A stretch of DNA of 64,000 bases, taken from NCBI GenBank assembly GCA_001661245.1, contig KV454011.1, positions 1,782,135 through 1,846,134 on the forward strand, read 5' to 3'. Made by a program: the position numbers and the translations under genes. Below the pieces are notes generated by a model. It worked only from the letters and a program-made list of their open reading frames with translations, had not been told where the DNA came from and made no database searches. Of this stretch, positions 41,826 to 50,733 are shown piece by piece. Positions within the stretch are counted from its first letter, which is position 1. Each line of letters starts with the position of its first letter. The DNA comes from Pachysolen tannophilus NRRL Y-2460 (taxonomy: Eukaryota; Ascomycota; Pichiomycetes; Alaninales; Pachysolenaceae).

Positions 41826-42164
41826 CTAGCTATTTGCCTTGACTTGACTATCTTTTTCAACGAAAAATGGCCATTTCAGATTATTCATTGTTGTAAGTAA
41901 AGATACTGAATCTTCTGGTAAACTGAATGAAAATCCAGTTATAGTTAAAGAATAATCATATGTGATCTTACCGCCCATATCGATGATCTTACTTCTAACT
42001 TGTTCGATTCTATCCTTTGGAGTTAAACTACCAGATTCAAATACTAAAATATAATCAGAAGCTCTATTATATAATGACCCAAATAATGGAATTGCAAGAG
42101 CGTCTGTTATAAACAAAGATAAAAATAACAATACAAATAAATTTAAAAACTTGAGTACCTTCAT
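41826..42164 (-). CDS. Secreted/ER-targeted inhibitor I9-type protein (Pbi2-like)
   Basis: 112 residues. A strong hydrophobic signal (LKFLNLFVLLFLSLFITDALA) is followed by a propeptide-inhibitor I9 fold: YILVFESGSLTPKDRIEQVRSKIIDMGGKITYDYSLTITGFSFSLPEDSVSLL and a C-terminal WPFFVEKDSQVKA that resembles the tail of yeast Pbi2, which inserts in the subtilisin active site. S. cerevisiae Pbi2 is a cytosolic inhibitor of vacuolar proteinase B and assists vacuole fusion, and has no signal sequence; this copy has one. It may inhibit or chaperone a subtilisin-like protease in the secretory pathway or vacuole (inference). Confidence 0.75.
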   Translation of the reverse strand: MKVLKFLNLFVLLFLSLFITDALAIPLFGSLYNRASDYILVFESGSLTPKDRIEQVRSKIIDMGGKITYDYSLTITGFSFSLPEDSVSLLTTMNNLKWPFFVEKDSQVKANS

Positions 42165-42676
42165 CTTAAAATTATTGCTTATTACTTGATCTATTAAAAA
42201 AACAAAATAAAATTCTTTATAATGGATTGTTTTTAATATATATATATATATATTAAATATTAATAAAAAGTCTAAGCTAATTTAATTCAATAGTTTACGT
42301 TACCTTTGAAATCGGATGCCTATATTATTAATAATATGTATTTATGTATTATGTTAGAAGATGACAAGCATTTTAATATTCGGATCCAACTTTTTTTTTT
42401 TTTTTTTTTGTTTTTTTGTTTTTTACAAGGTTTTCTACGTAAAGTGGCGGGTAGCTGCCACTGATTACAACGTGATGCTTAGCTTTAAAAAAAAAAGATC
42501 AAACAAAAAAGGTACTAAAAAAATTTAAAAAAGATAAAAAAATAAAAAAATAAAAAAATTTTATTTTTTTTGTGTGTTGTGCACACGCACTTTCTGCAAA
42601 CGCATGATATTATGATATCATAAGGGGAAAAAAAAAAGGGAAAAAAAAATGTTTTTTCTTTTTTAAATTCTTATCA
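42165..42676. other. Intergenic region downstream of XKS1
   Basis: 512 bp with a TA run (42237-42251), long T tract (42392-42407) and A tracts. It contains the promoter of the I9 gene and the XKS1 3' UTR. No ORF. Confidence 0.5.
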
Positions 42677-44551
42677 TCATCTCCTTAAGGTTTCCTCGAT
42701 TTTACTCAAGATACCAACACCATCAACATATTCTTCCCATTCATCTTGAGTTTCCAATTTTTCAACTTCTTCTTCCCAGTTAAGCCTATTATTCAACCAA
42801 ACATGGTAGTTTCCTGTTTTTTCTGGGTCTTGTTGATATTCATAACTCCATATGGATCTATAACAACCACCTAAAGCACAAGCATCTGTAAGATCAATTC
42901 TGTAATTTCCGTGTAAGGCACCCAATATTGAAGAAAATTTACGAACAATTGCAATATTTTTAGAAGCACCACCAACATAGAAAACTTTTGAAGGATGTGA
43001 AAGTAATGAATGCATTGATTGTTCAATACCATCGGAAGAAATTTTACCAAATTTACCAAATTTGTCCACGGTTTTCTTCTCCGTCTTGGAGAAGTTTCCC
43101 AGATCCTGTTCTTGTTTGCTACTACCTGTTGTAGAAGCTAACATTGGACCTGCTCTTAATCTACAACTTAATGCCTGACTTTCAACTATTGCACTAACAT
43201 CTTTTTCAATATTCCATGAATCTAATTCAACAAGTTTATTTTTTTCAGAATCAAATTCATATCTTCTAGTTTGAGGTAAACAATTTGGAACAATTTCTCC
43301 TTTTGTAAAATAAACTCCTAATTTCATTTCTCCTTGTAATGGATCGGATTTTTCCAATATTTCATTAAATTTAGACCAATCATGTGAATCTTTTATATTA
43401 TATTTCTTATTAATCTCATCTTTAATAGTTCCTCTTGGTAATGCACCATTACAATAACAAATCATACCCATATAAGAACCTGAAACTGTTGGATGCTTAA
43501 AAATATGATAACTTGGTGAAGGAACATATTGATCTGTAACTAATAATACCGTAGTTGAAGTACCAAGGGAAACTAAAATATCACTAACCAGTAATGGTAA
43601 AGATAAGATGGTAGCCAAATTATCACCGGTAAATGGATATATTTTACAATTCTTATTGAATCCAAATTTGGAAACATAATAATTGGAAATACAACCAATA
43701 TCAGAAGCTCCAATAGGGGTTGGTGTTCCTAATTTGGATTTCAACTCTTCAATACCTTCTTCATATTGAGTCTTTGAATCAACTTTATCAACTTTTGGGT
43801 GAACCCCAGCAGCTACAGCCAATAATTCATCACTCCATTCTCTTTTTTCAATATCATATAAATTCATTCCACAACCATCAGCTTCATCAATTTCACATAA
43901 TTTACCACACAAGACACTTGCTAAAAAACTTGAAACTAATGAAATCTTAAAAGTCTTGTGATAAAGTTCACGGTTTATTCTAGTAGATAATTTCCTAATT
44001 TGAGTACCAGTAAATCTATAGTGAGCTCTTGATCCAGTAATTTTACTTAAATTTTCAGCACCACCAACAGCTTTTTCAAAAATTTCTAATTCAGGTCCAG
44101 TAGAATGATCTTGCCAATTTGGAGAATTTGGGAAAGTTAAAGCTTCGGGACATAATTGTTCTTTCAATGTCTTTGAAGACGATAACCCACCTAATAAACT
44201 CTCTGCTTTAGAAGACCAATAAACCGATCCATGTTGTTGACAAGATCCAGAAATCCCTTTAACTCTATTAAAGGGAAATTCATCCTTTAACATCTTATCA
44301 AAAATTAAATCCAATGCCTCAATCCACATCTCAACTGGAGCAAAAATTTCACCCTTTTCTTCAACAGTCAAGACACCATCTTTAATACCATAATGACCCA
44401 ACTCTTTATCAAACTCAACTCTGTAAAGTTTGAAATGTTTTAAATTAGCATGGGTTGCAACTATTTTCAAAGTTTGTGTTGATAAATCAAATCCAAGAAA
44501 TAAATCATCATTCTCGTTATCAATAGTATTATTGTTATTATTTGCTGTCAT
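42677..44551 (-). CDS. XKS1: Xylulokinase
   Basis: 624 residues from ATG 44551 (the frame is open two codons further, without ATG). FGGY-kinase landmarks: FLGFDLSTQTLKIVA near the start, GISGSCQQHGSVYW, LTFPNSPNWQDHSTGPE, FTGDNLATILSLPLL, SLGTSTTVLLVTD, MGMICYCNGALPRG and the C-terminal VGGASKNIAIVRKFSSILGA. It phosphorylates D-xylulose to xylulose-5-phosphate, feeding the pentose phosphate pathway. A Lys/Ser/Gln-rich insert (about 490-515) lengthens it slightly over S. cerevisiae Xks1. Only two base pairs separate its ATG from the SPC1 stop. One of its two CTG codons (43589-43591) falls where S. cerevisiae has Arg and S. stipitis Ala. Confidence 0.95.
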   Translation of the reverse strand: MTANNNNNTIDNENDDLFLGFDLSTQTLKIVATHANLKHFKLYRVEFDKELGHYGIKDGVLTVEEKGEIFAPVEMWIEALDLIFDKMLKDEFPFNRVKGISGSCQQHGSVYWSSKAESLLGGLSSSKTLKEQLCPEALTFPNSPNWQDHSTGPELEIFEKAVGGAENLSKITGSRAHYRFTGTQIRKLSTRINRELYHKTFKISLVSSFLASVLCGKLCEIDEADGCGMNLYDIEKREWSDELLAVAAGVHPKVDKVDSKTQYEEGIEELKSKLGTPTPIGASDIGCISNYYVSKFGFNKNCKIYPFTGDNLATILSLPLLVSDILVSLGTSTTVLLVTDQYVPSPSYHIFKHPTVSGSYMGMICYCNGALPRGTIKDEINKKYNIKDSHDWSKFNEILEKSDPLQGEMKLGVYFTKGEIVPNCLPQTRRYEFDSEKNKLVELDSWNIEKDVSAIVESQALSCRLRAGPMLASTTGSSKQEQDLGNFSKTEKKTVDKFGKFGKISSDGIEQSMHSLLSHPSKVFYVGGASKNIAIVRKFSSILGALHGNYRIDLTDACALGGCYRSIWSYEYQQDPEKTGNYHVWLNNRLNWEEEVEKLETQDEWEEYVDGVGILSKIEETLRR

Positions 44552-44553
44552 TT

Positions 44554-44805
44554 TCAAACTTTTTTAGTATTCAACCAAGTAACTTTATCCTTGTTATAAA
44601 TACTCCACGGAGGTAATGTTACTATCGCAAGCACTATAATTGTACTAAAGAAAGAAATAAATGTAAATGATATATCTTGAAATAAAAACCCAATTATAAA
44701 GGAAATTATACCTCCTATAGTTAAAACTTTTTGAATAAGGCTTTCAACTTTTAGCTGACCTACGAAATCAATTGGGCCCTCCAACTTCAGTAAAAAAGAA
44801 TCCAT
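44554..44805 (-). CDS. SPC1: Signal peptidase complex subunit Spc1
   Basis: 83 residues. N-terminal GPIDFVGQLKVESL is similar in place to yeast PIDFPSQR; two membrane segments follow (about 27-45 and 50-70), then the diagnostic PPWSIYNKDKVTWL (yeast PAYPWYNKQKLRW). SPCS1/Spc1 is a non-catalytic ER subunit of signal peptidase that protects membrane segments from cleavage. The stop TGA (44556-44554) is followed two bases later by the XKS1 ATG on the same strand, an exceptionally tight tandem arrangement for a yeast. Confidence 0.88.
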   Translation of the reverse strand: MDSFLLKLEGPIDFVGQLKVESLIQKVLTIGGIISFIIGFLFQDISFTFISFFSTIIVLAIVTLPPWSIYNKDKVTWLNTKKV

Positions 44806-45384
44806 GGAATAACTTTAAAAAAAAATTTTTAATTTAAAAAATAAATCTTCTGATTTATATAACAAAGAAAAAAAAAAATTAAAATAAAAAAAAATAATGT
44901 GTTTAAAACGAATAATAACTTTTTTGTCAATCAGTTATTCGGAACGCTCTCAAACAATTATTAATATTTAAAAGTCTTTGGGTTATTTTTTATACCGATG
45001 TGTTATTTCTTTTTCTTTCTTTTTCTCTTAATTTGGTCGTTAAAAATATTTATTTTTCCGTGCTAAAGATATGGATTTTATTTGGAGGGATCCATTCCGA
45101 AAATGGGACTTGAAACTTACCCCACAGTCCGATCAATTTTTCATAAATTTTCAGGATCTACCTTACTTTGGACATATACATTCTTTTTTTCTACTACTAC
45201 TCCTTCTTAAGCTTTTTAAATAATCTGGAAGGTCAGTCAAATTAAAAAATAAAAATTGGTAAGCATATTCTCATTCATTAAGATAATACCCGCGGGTTCT
45301 GTATATAATAATAATAATAATATGAAATAAAAAGTTAAAAGGGAGAAGGAAATATAATAAAACTAAATAGTTAGATAAAATTTA
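44806..45384. other. Intergenic region between the XYL2-like gene and SPC1
   Basis: 579 bp. It contains the SPC1 promoter (A/T-tract rich near the start) and the 3' end of the dehydrogenase gene, with AAT repeats near 45306-45322. No gene and no clear binding-site pattern. Confidence 0.45.
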
Positions 45385-46488
45385 TTAATTATCATCTGGG
45401 CCTTCAGGACCATCTACCATGACTTTGATGGCTTCACCACTTTCAAGAGCCTCGTAAGCTTTAACCACGTCTTCGAATTTATATCTGTGGGTGATTAAAG
45501 GTTTAACATCGACTTTACCTTCTGCAATCAACAACAGAGAAGTTGCGTAATCATCTGGACCATATCTGAAACTACCTCTTATCATCAATTCTTTTTCATT
45601 GACTGCACCTATTGGGAAATTGTTGATATGACTTGGTCCCATACCTACTTGGATATATCTTCCTCTACCTTCTAATAATTGAATGGCAGCTGAAATACAT
45701 GGTGGGATACCAGTACAATCTAAGGCAACAGTGGCACGTTTATTATCAAACGCTTTTAATTGCAGTTCTAAAATTTCTTCAGGTTTTAAATTTCTATCAT
45801 TTTTAGAATTATAAGTATGAGTAACAACTTTTAAAGTTTCTTTTGCAAATTTCAATTTTTGATCAATAATATCAATAATTAAAATTTCAGTTGCACCAAA
45901 CAGCTTAGCAACCATTGCAACCAATAAACCAATGGTACCAGCACCCATAACAACAACTCTATCACCAAATTTGATATCAGCCAATTTACAAGAGTGAACT
46001 GCAACAGAAAGTGGTTCAAAGACAGCACCTTCTTCTAATGAAACATTATCTGCTAATTTAACACAGAAATCTTCAGGTAAACAGTAATAACGACATAAAG
46101 TACCATCAATTGGTGGGGTGGCTGCAAAAATCATTTCAGGGCAAAGATTATAAATACCTCTCTTGTATTCTTGAGAATATCTTGATGGAACACCTGGTTC
46201 ACAAGCAACACGATCACCAACTTTTAAATTTTTAACTGCATCACCAACTTCAACAACAATACCACTACTTTCATGACCTAAAACCATTGGTTTTTTAACA
46301 ACAAATGAACCACATTGGAATTGTTCAAAATACAAAACATCAGAATGACAACATCCAGTTTTCTTAACGGCAATCTTGACAAAATGTGGATCTGGAATGC
46401 TTGGAACAGGTCTATCTTCAATCTTGACTTGTCTAATACCAGTTAAAACAACCGATGGATTGATCATATCTCTTGTTTGAATGGTCAT
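45385..46488 (-). CDS. XYL2: Xylitol/sorbitol dehydrogenase (zinc MDR family)
   Basis: 367 residues from ATG 46488. Medium-chain polyol dehydrogenase signatures: the zinc site KKTGCCHSD (usual motif CGSD), GHESSGIVVEVG, the EPGVPSRYSQEYKRGIYNLCP lobe lacking the structural four-Cys zinc set, the Rossmann VVMGAGTIGLL, FEPLSVAVHSC, and GSFRYGPDDYATSL plus LITHRYKFEDVVKAYE near the end. It oxidises xylitol to D-xylulose and/or sorbitol to fructose with NAD+. Proximity to XKS1, the next pathway enzyme, favours the xylitol role. It is as close to Sor1-like as to Xyl2 by eye, so the symbol is tentative. Confidence 0.85.
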   Translation of the reverse strand: MTIQTRDMINPSVVLTGIRQVKIEDRPVPSIPDPHFVKIAVKKTGCCHSDVLYFEQFQCGSFVVKKPMVLGHESSGIVVEVGDAVKNLKVGDRVACEPGVPSRYSQEYKRGIYNLCPEMIFAATPPIDGTLCRYYCLPEDFCVKLADNVSLEEGAVFEPLSVAVHSCKLADIKFGDRVVVMGAGTIGLLVAMVAKLFGATEILIIDIIDQKLKFAKETLKVVTHTYNSKNDRNLKPEEILELQLKAFDNKRATVALDCTGIPPCISAAIQLLEGRGRYIQVGMGPSHINNFPIGAVNEKELMIRGSFRYGPDDYATSLLLIAEGKVDVKPLITHRYKFEDVVKAYEALESGEAIKVMVDGPEGPDDN

Positions 46489-47645
46489 TTTCAAATTAAA
46501 TATAAACGCTATTTATGTAATTTATTTAAAAAAAAATAAAATAAAATAAAACTTTTTTTTTATTTTTGCTTTTCTTTTTTCTCTTATTTGATTTAAAGAT
46601 ATAAATTAATTTTTATAAAAAAATGGGAAATTGAACAAGAATTTATACCTGGAATTTAAAAGTATTTGTCACTTAGTTGTAAGAACTATTTTAAAAACTT
46701 TACATTGACAATAACGAGATAAAACCTGGGGTAAAACCTGAAAATTTCGGGTTTCAGTACATTCCTTCGAAAAATCTCATTACTACAAAATCAAAATACT
46801 AAAATAATAATAGTAACACATGTAAGTTAAAATTCAAGGGAAAAAGTGGATAAAAATAAAGAAGGTAGAACCTTTTACACATATAAAATATATAAAATAG
46901 ATGCATGCAAGTTTTTCCATCTTGACAGAGAAAGCAGGTCGAAACTAAGAACCTAAGAACTTAGCTGAGTAAAATCTTCAGAACATGGATAAAATTTTCA
47001 GAATTCAGAACCGATATGTAAACTCAAAAATTTAAGGACTTATTGTTCGGTCGTGCATATTCCCCATTTTGTCCTAAAAACTTTTTTTTTCTTTTTTTTT
47101 TGATACATCAGTAACTACTGCCGGTATTAAACCGCGAGTAGCTAAATTTTCCGGTTTTCTGGATTTTCAGTTTTTTTTTTTAGTTTTTTGAGTTTTTTGG
47201 AATTGTGCAAAAACTCTTAAAATCGGGAAAAAACTCCGGCTTTAAAGCTCCGGAAATTTTACAAAAACAAGCCCTAAATATTTATTTTGAAGGCGGTAGC
47301 GGCAGCAGTATCAACAGAGGTCGAAAAGACAGACAAGGTCGACCAGGCGGACACGGCGGACACGGCGGATACCGCTGCCACACCACGCCCGGCAACCTTC
47401 AAATTCTGCCCGATACAGGTGGGTTATTTACCGCTCAAGATACCGCTTATTTTCTAAATTTTTATTTTTTTTATTTTTCTCTTTTCTTTTGACTCTTTCT
47501 TTCAATTAGGTACGCCCAAAAAAGTACCTCTAAACTGAAAAATATTAGTACTGCTTTTTTTTTTACTATTTAGATAAGCTGATTTCTTATCTGTAATTGA
47601 TTTCTATTTAATTATTTATTTTTTGTTGTATTTATTTTCTGAAAG
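46489..47645. other. Divergent promoter of the XYL2-like and MATE transporter genes with a GC-rich CGG cluster
   Basis: 1.16 kb. Most is AT-rich, but 47290-47395 is strikingly GC-rich. An open frame (47205-47492) crosses it without any ATG and is not supported as a gene. A T-rich stretch ending in CAATTAG (47481-47509) could be a 3' splice site of a 5' UTR intron, but no donor is clear. Confidence 0.5.
47346..47372. promoter_or_regulatory. Three tandem 9-bp GGCGGA(C/T)AC elements, possible Zn2Cys6 binding cluster
   Basis: GGCGGACAC, GGCGGACAC and GGCGGATAC lie head to tail, followed by CGCTGCC. CGG triplets are half-sites for fungal binuclear zinc-cluster factors, and CGG-x-CGGATA arrangements resemble drug-response elements of Candida efflux genes. 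They lie about 275 bp upstream of a MATE-family exporter. Regulation is inference. Confidence 0.35.
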
Positions 47646-49499
47646 ATGAATCGTCCGTTGAATCTGAATGATTCGTCGGTACAAAACTCGAAGCATCAGT
47701 TCCATGTGACAAATTCGGAGAGAAGAGCTTCCGTGATCATCGGGTCTGCTGGCAGGGCCGGTTTATTTATACCATCCGAATTTATAGATAGAGGAAGCGC
47801 TTTGTTGGATGATGAATTAAGTAGCGACGAGGAACAGGAAAGTGATACTCAATCTCAATCTCAATCTCAAGAAGAAGAAGTGATTAGCTCTGGCGGTAAT
47901 AATAGCGATACTTGGAGTGGTACTAGTATTAATCCAAGTATATTAAGAGAAGAACAACGATTATTAGATGAAAATAATATCCCAATAAAGAATAAAACTA
48001 CTGATTCTTTACGTTATGGAAGTATAAATAGTGATTTAGATAATAGCATTGCAGTAGTGGAAACTTGGGAAGAAGCCGTGGAACTGGGTAAAGTTGTCAA
48101 AATTTCTAAAACTGCAGAAACAAAAGCTTTGACTTTATCGTCAATACCTTTAATGGTGACTTTTGTATTACAAAATTCACTTTCAGTGGCCTCAGTTTTT
48201 TCTGTGGGTCATTTAGGTTCAACAGAATTAGCTGCTGTTACAATAGGAGCAATGACTGCAAATATTTCTCTGTATTCATTAATTCAAGGTTTAGCAACTT
48301 GTTTAGATACATTATGTTCTCAGGCTTATGGTGCCAAAAAATATCATTTAGTTGGAATGTATTTCCAAAAATGTACTGCTTTAATTTTCACAATTTTTTT
48401 ACCAATATGGCTTTTCTATATTTTTTTTGGTGACTGGTTATTGGGTAAAATGATTCCTGATCCTTTAAGTGTTAAATTAGCTGCTAATTATTTACGTGTT
48501 ATATCATTAGGAATCCCAGGTTATATTTTATTTGAAACAGGGAAAAGATTTTTACAAAGTCAAGGGATTTTCCATGCTTCAACTTATGTTTTATGTATTT
48601 GTGCTCCTTTAAATGCTCTTATGAATTATTTGTTTGTTTGGAATAAACATATTGGTATCGGTTATATAGGAGCTCCATTAGCGGTGGCTATTAATTATTG
48701 GCTTATGGCTATTTTACTTTTCTTATATACAATAACTACAAAATCAGTTAAAAATCCAAGGAAATGTTGGAAAGGTTTCCAATTTTATAAAAGTTTCCGT
48801 GGTTGGTCCAAGCTTTCAAAATTGGCATTACCAGGTGTTATAATGATTGAAGCAGAGTTTTTAGCTTTTGAATTGTTAACTTTATTTGCAAGCCATTTAG
48901 GAACAAATACTTTAGCTGCTCAATCGGTTGTAACTACAATGGCATCATTAACCTATCAAGTTCCATTTGCCATCTCCATTGCTTCTGCAACAAGAATTGC
49001 AAATTTTCTTGGTGCATCATTACCTCTGTTAGCTGAAAATTGTGCTAAAGTTGGTTTAGTTTTCGGTTTACTGGTTTCTGTTTTAAATTTTTCATTTTTA
49101 TTTTTTTTCCAAAAAAGTATTGCTCATGGTTTTACATCCGATGAAAACGTGGTTGTAATCGTGGCAAAGATCTTACCCTTGGTTGCATTCATCCAAATAT
49201 TCGATGCATTAAATGCAGTTAGTGCTGGTTGTCTTAGAGGTCAAGGTTTACAAAAAATAGGTGGTACCGTTAATCTAATATCTTATTATATTATAGGATT
49301 ACCTGTATCATATATTTTAACCTTCCATTATGGTTTAGGACTATACGGATTATGGCTTGGTACTGGCTTAGCATTGTTTATAATAGGGGTCGTCCAATCT
49401 TTCTGCATCTTGACTGCAGATTGGGATTTATTGGTAAGAGAAGCCCGTAGACGTAATTCAGAAAGTATTCCAAGTAATAGATCATCATCGGCTGTATAG
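47646..49499 (+). CDS. MATE-family multidrug/toxin exporter (Erc1-like)
   Basis: 617 residues. A hydrophilic acidic N-terminus of about 160 residues (Ser/Gln/Glu-rich, TDSLRYGS) precedes 12 membrane segments with MATE hallmarks: PLMVTFVLQNSLSVASVFSVGHLG, LIQGLATCLDTLCSQAYGAKK, SASATRIANFLGASL, AGCLRGQGLQKIGGTVNL. Family members are cation antiporters that export organic cations; the S. cerevisiae relative Erc1 gives ethionine resistance and the other relative is YDR338C. CTG codons at 48084, 48270 and 49026 lie where relatives have small or polar residues. Divergent from the XYL2-like gene. Confidence 0.92.
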   Translation: MNRPLNLNDSSVQNSKHQFHVTNSERRASVIIGSAGRAGLFIPSEFIDRGSALLDDELSSDEEQESDTQSQSQSQEEEVISSGGNNSDTWSGTSINPSILREEQRLLDENNIPIKNKTTDSLRYGSINSDLDNSIAVVETWEEAVELGKVVKISKTAETKALTLSSIPLMVTFVLQNSLSVASVFSVGHLGSTELAAVTIGAMTANISLYSLIQGLATCLDTLCSQAYGAKKYHLVGMYFQKCTALIFTIFLPIWLFYIFFGDWLLGKMIPDPLSVKLAANYLRVISLGIPGYILFETGKRFLQSQGIFHASTYVLCICAPLNALMNYLFVWNKHIGIGYIGAPLAVAINYWLMAILLFLYTITTKSVKNPRKCWKGFQFYKSFRGWSKLSKLALPGVIMIEAEFLAFELLTLFASHLGTNTLAAQSVVTTMASLTYQVPFAISIASATRIANFLGASLPLLAENCAKVGLVFGLLVSVLNFSFLFFFQKSIAHGFTSDENVVVIVAKILPLVAFIQIFDALNAVSAGCLRGQGLQKIGGTVNLISYYIIGLPVSYILTFHYGLGLYGLWLGTGLALFIIGVVQSFCILTADWDLLVREARRRNSESIPSNRSSSAV

Positions 49500-49999
49500 A
49501 TAAGTAGGAAATAAGTAGAAACACAAAGTAGTGCGGTATGTATTAATTAATTAAAAAAGAGTGTTTATTCCATTTTTTGTTGTTGCTCATTTTCTTTTTA
49601 AATAAGAAACAAAAGAGAGAAACCCATGTATTTTGATTACAGATAGATAAAACTAAATAGAATTAGTTAAATTAGTCTTTATTTTATTTTGTCTGTCTGT
49701 TTCTTTAGCAGTGATTTGATTAATTTTTCTATATGAGTCTCTGCTTTGAAATTGGACTAAGAAAGAACTTAAATAATGAAAAAGAGAAGTTGGGGAATTA
49801 CAAGAGGTAATAGAAATGTAGGTATTTATTATAATATTTGTACATTTCGATAAATCTTTTAATTTTTCTTTCTACTCTTTCTTCATTTCCCTTTTAATGG
49901 AGTTTAACATAATGAAAAAAAAAGAAAAAAATACTTATATTAAACTAATGGCATAGGGAGACATATCTGTAAATAAATAAATAAAAAAAATATGAGAAT

Positions 50000-50030
<31 letters not shown>

Positions 50031-50081
50031 AATAAATGTATTTACATAGATGGGGGTATATTTTTATTGGAAATCTTTTGT
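49500..50081. other. Convergent intergenic region with a TA run
   Basis: 582 bp between the MATE gene and GRX5, containing a TA dinucleotide run (about 50001-50022). No ORF or RNA feature recognised. Confidence 0.5.
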
Positions 50082-50733
50082 TTATGCCTTTTCCGAAGTT
50101 TTGCCCTCACTGCTTATTTCCTCTTCTTCAGCTGGAACTAATGCATTGGCCTTCTCCAATAAATCCGCCAATTCTCCAGATTGACTCATTGACATTATAA
50201 TATCACAACCACCAACAAATTCTTTATCAACGTACAACTGAGGGATGGTTGGCCACTGGCTAAACTCCTTAATTCCTTCTCTTAACTCGTTATCTTCCAA
50301 TACATTATAAGCAGCAAATTTTGCAGGATCAACACCTTGTTGACCCAAAATTTGAATTGTTGCTCTTGAAAATCCACAAGCTGGAGCTTCAGGAGTACCT
50401 TTCATAAACAACACTACCTTTGCTGAACCTACTGCTTTTTCAATAGCATTCTTGATTTCAGTTGAAATAAATCTTGTCATTAATGGCTGCCTAGTAGCCA
50501 TAAAAGGAGTTATCCTATTAGCATGATGAAAACTTGGACGAATCTATTCAAAACAAAATACAATAATTTTTTTAGTTAGTAAAAAGAAATAATTAAATTG
50601 AAAATTAAACGGAAAATAACCCTTTTCCTCTTCCCCTTTCCTTCCCTTCTCTTCTCTTCTTTTCCCTAAAACTTCACTCTCTTATATAAATACTTACTGC
50701 TTGAGATGTTTGTGAAAAAATTCTTGCAAACAT
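50082..50733 (-). CDS. GRX5: Mitochondrial monothiol glutaredoxin Grx5, one intron
   Basis: Exon 1 is 50698-50733 (MFARIFSQTSQA) and exon 2 is 50082-50543. The 154-nt intron starts GTAAGT, has the branch site TACTAAC (50575-50581) and ends GAATAG. The spliced product is 165 residues: a mitochondrial presequence (MFARIFSQTSQAIRPSFHHA), then the Grx domain with the monothiol CGFS motif (APACGFSRAT), WPTIPQLYVDKEFVGGCDI and GELADLLEKA. Grx5 carries [2Fe-2S] clusters from Isu1 to later mitochondrial Fe-S targets. Taking the second-exon ATG as start would lose the presequence, so the spliced model is preferred. Confidence 0.93.
50544..50697 (-). other. Spliceosomal intron in GRX5
   Basis: Donor GTAAGT, branch TACTAAC 31 nt before the acceptor, acceptor TAG. 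Phase 0. All canonical for budding yeast. Confidence 0.9.

Noticed and set aside
47205-47492. 95-codon Gly/His-rich frame
   Set aside because: No ATG; the frame simply crosses a GC-rich repeat island and ends in Phe-rich low complexity. Better described as promoter DNA.
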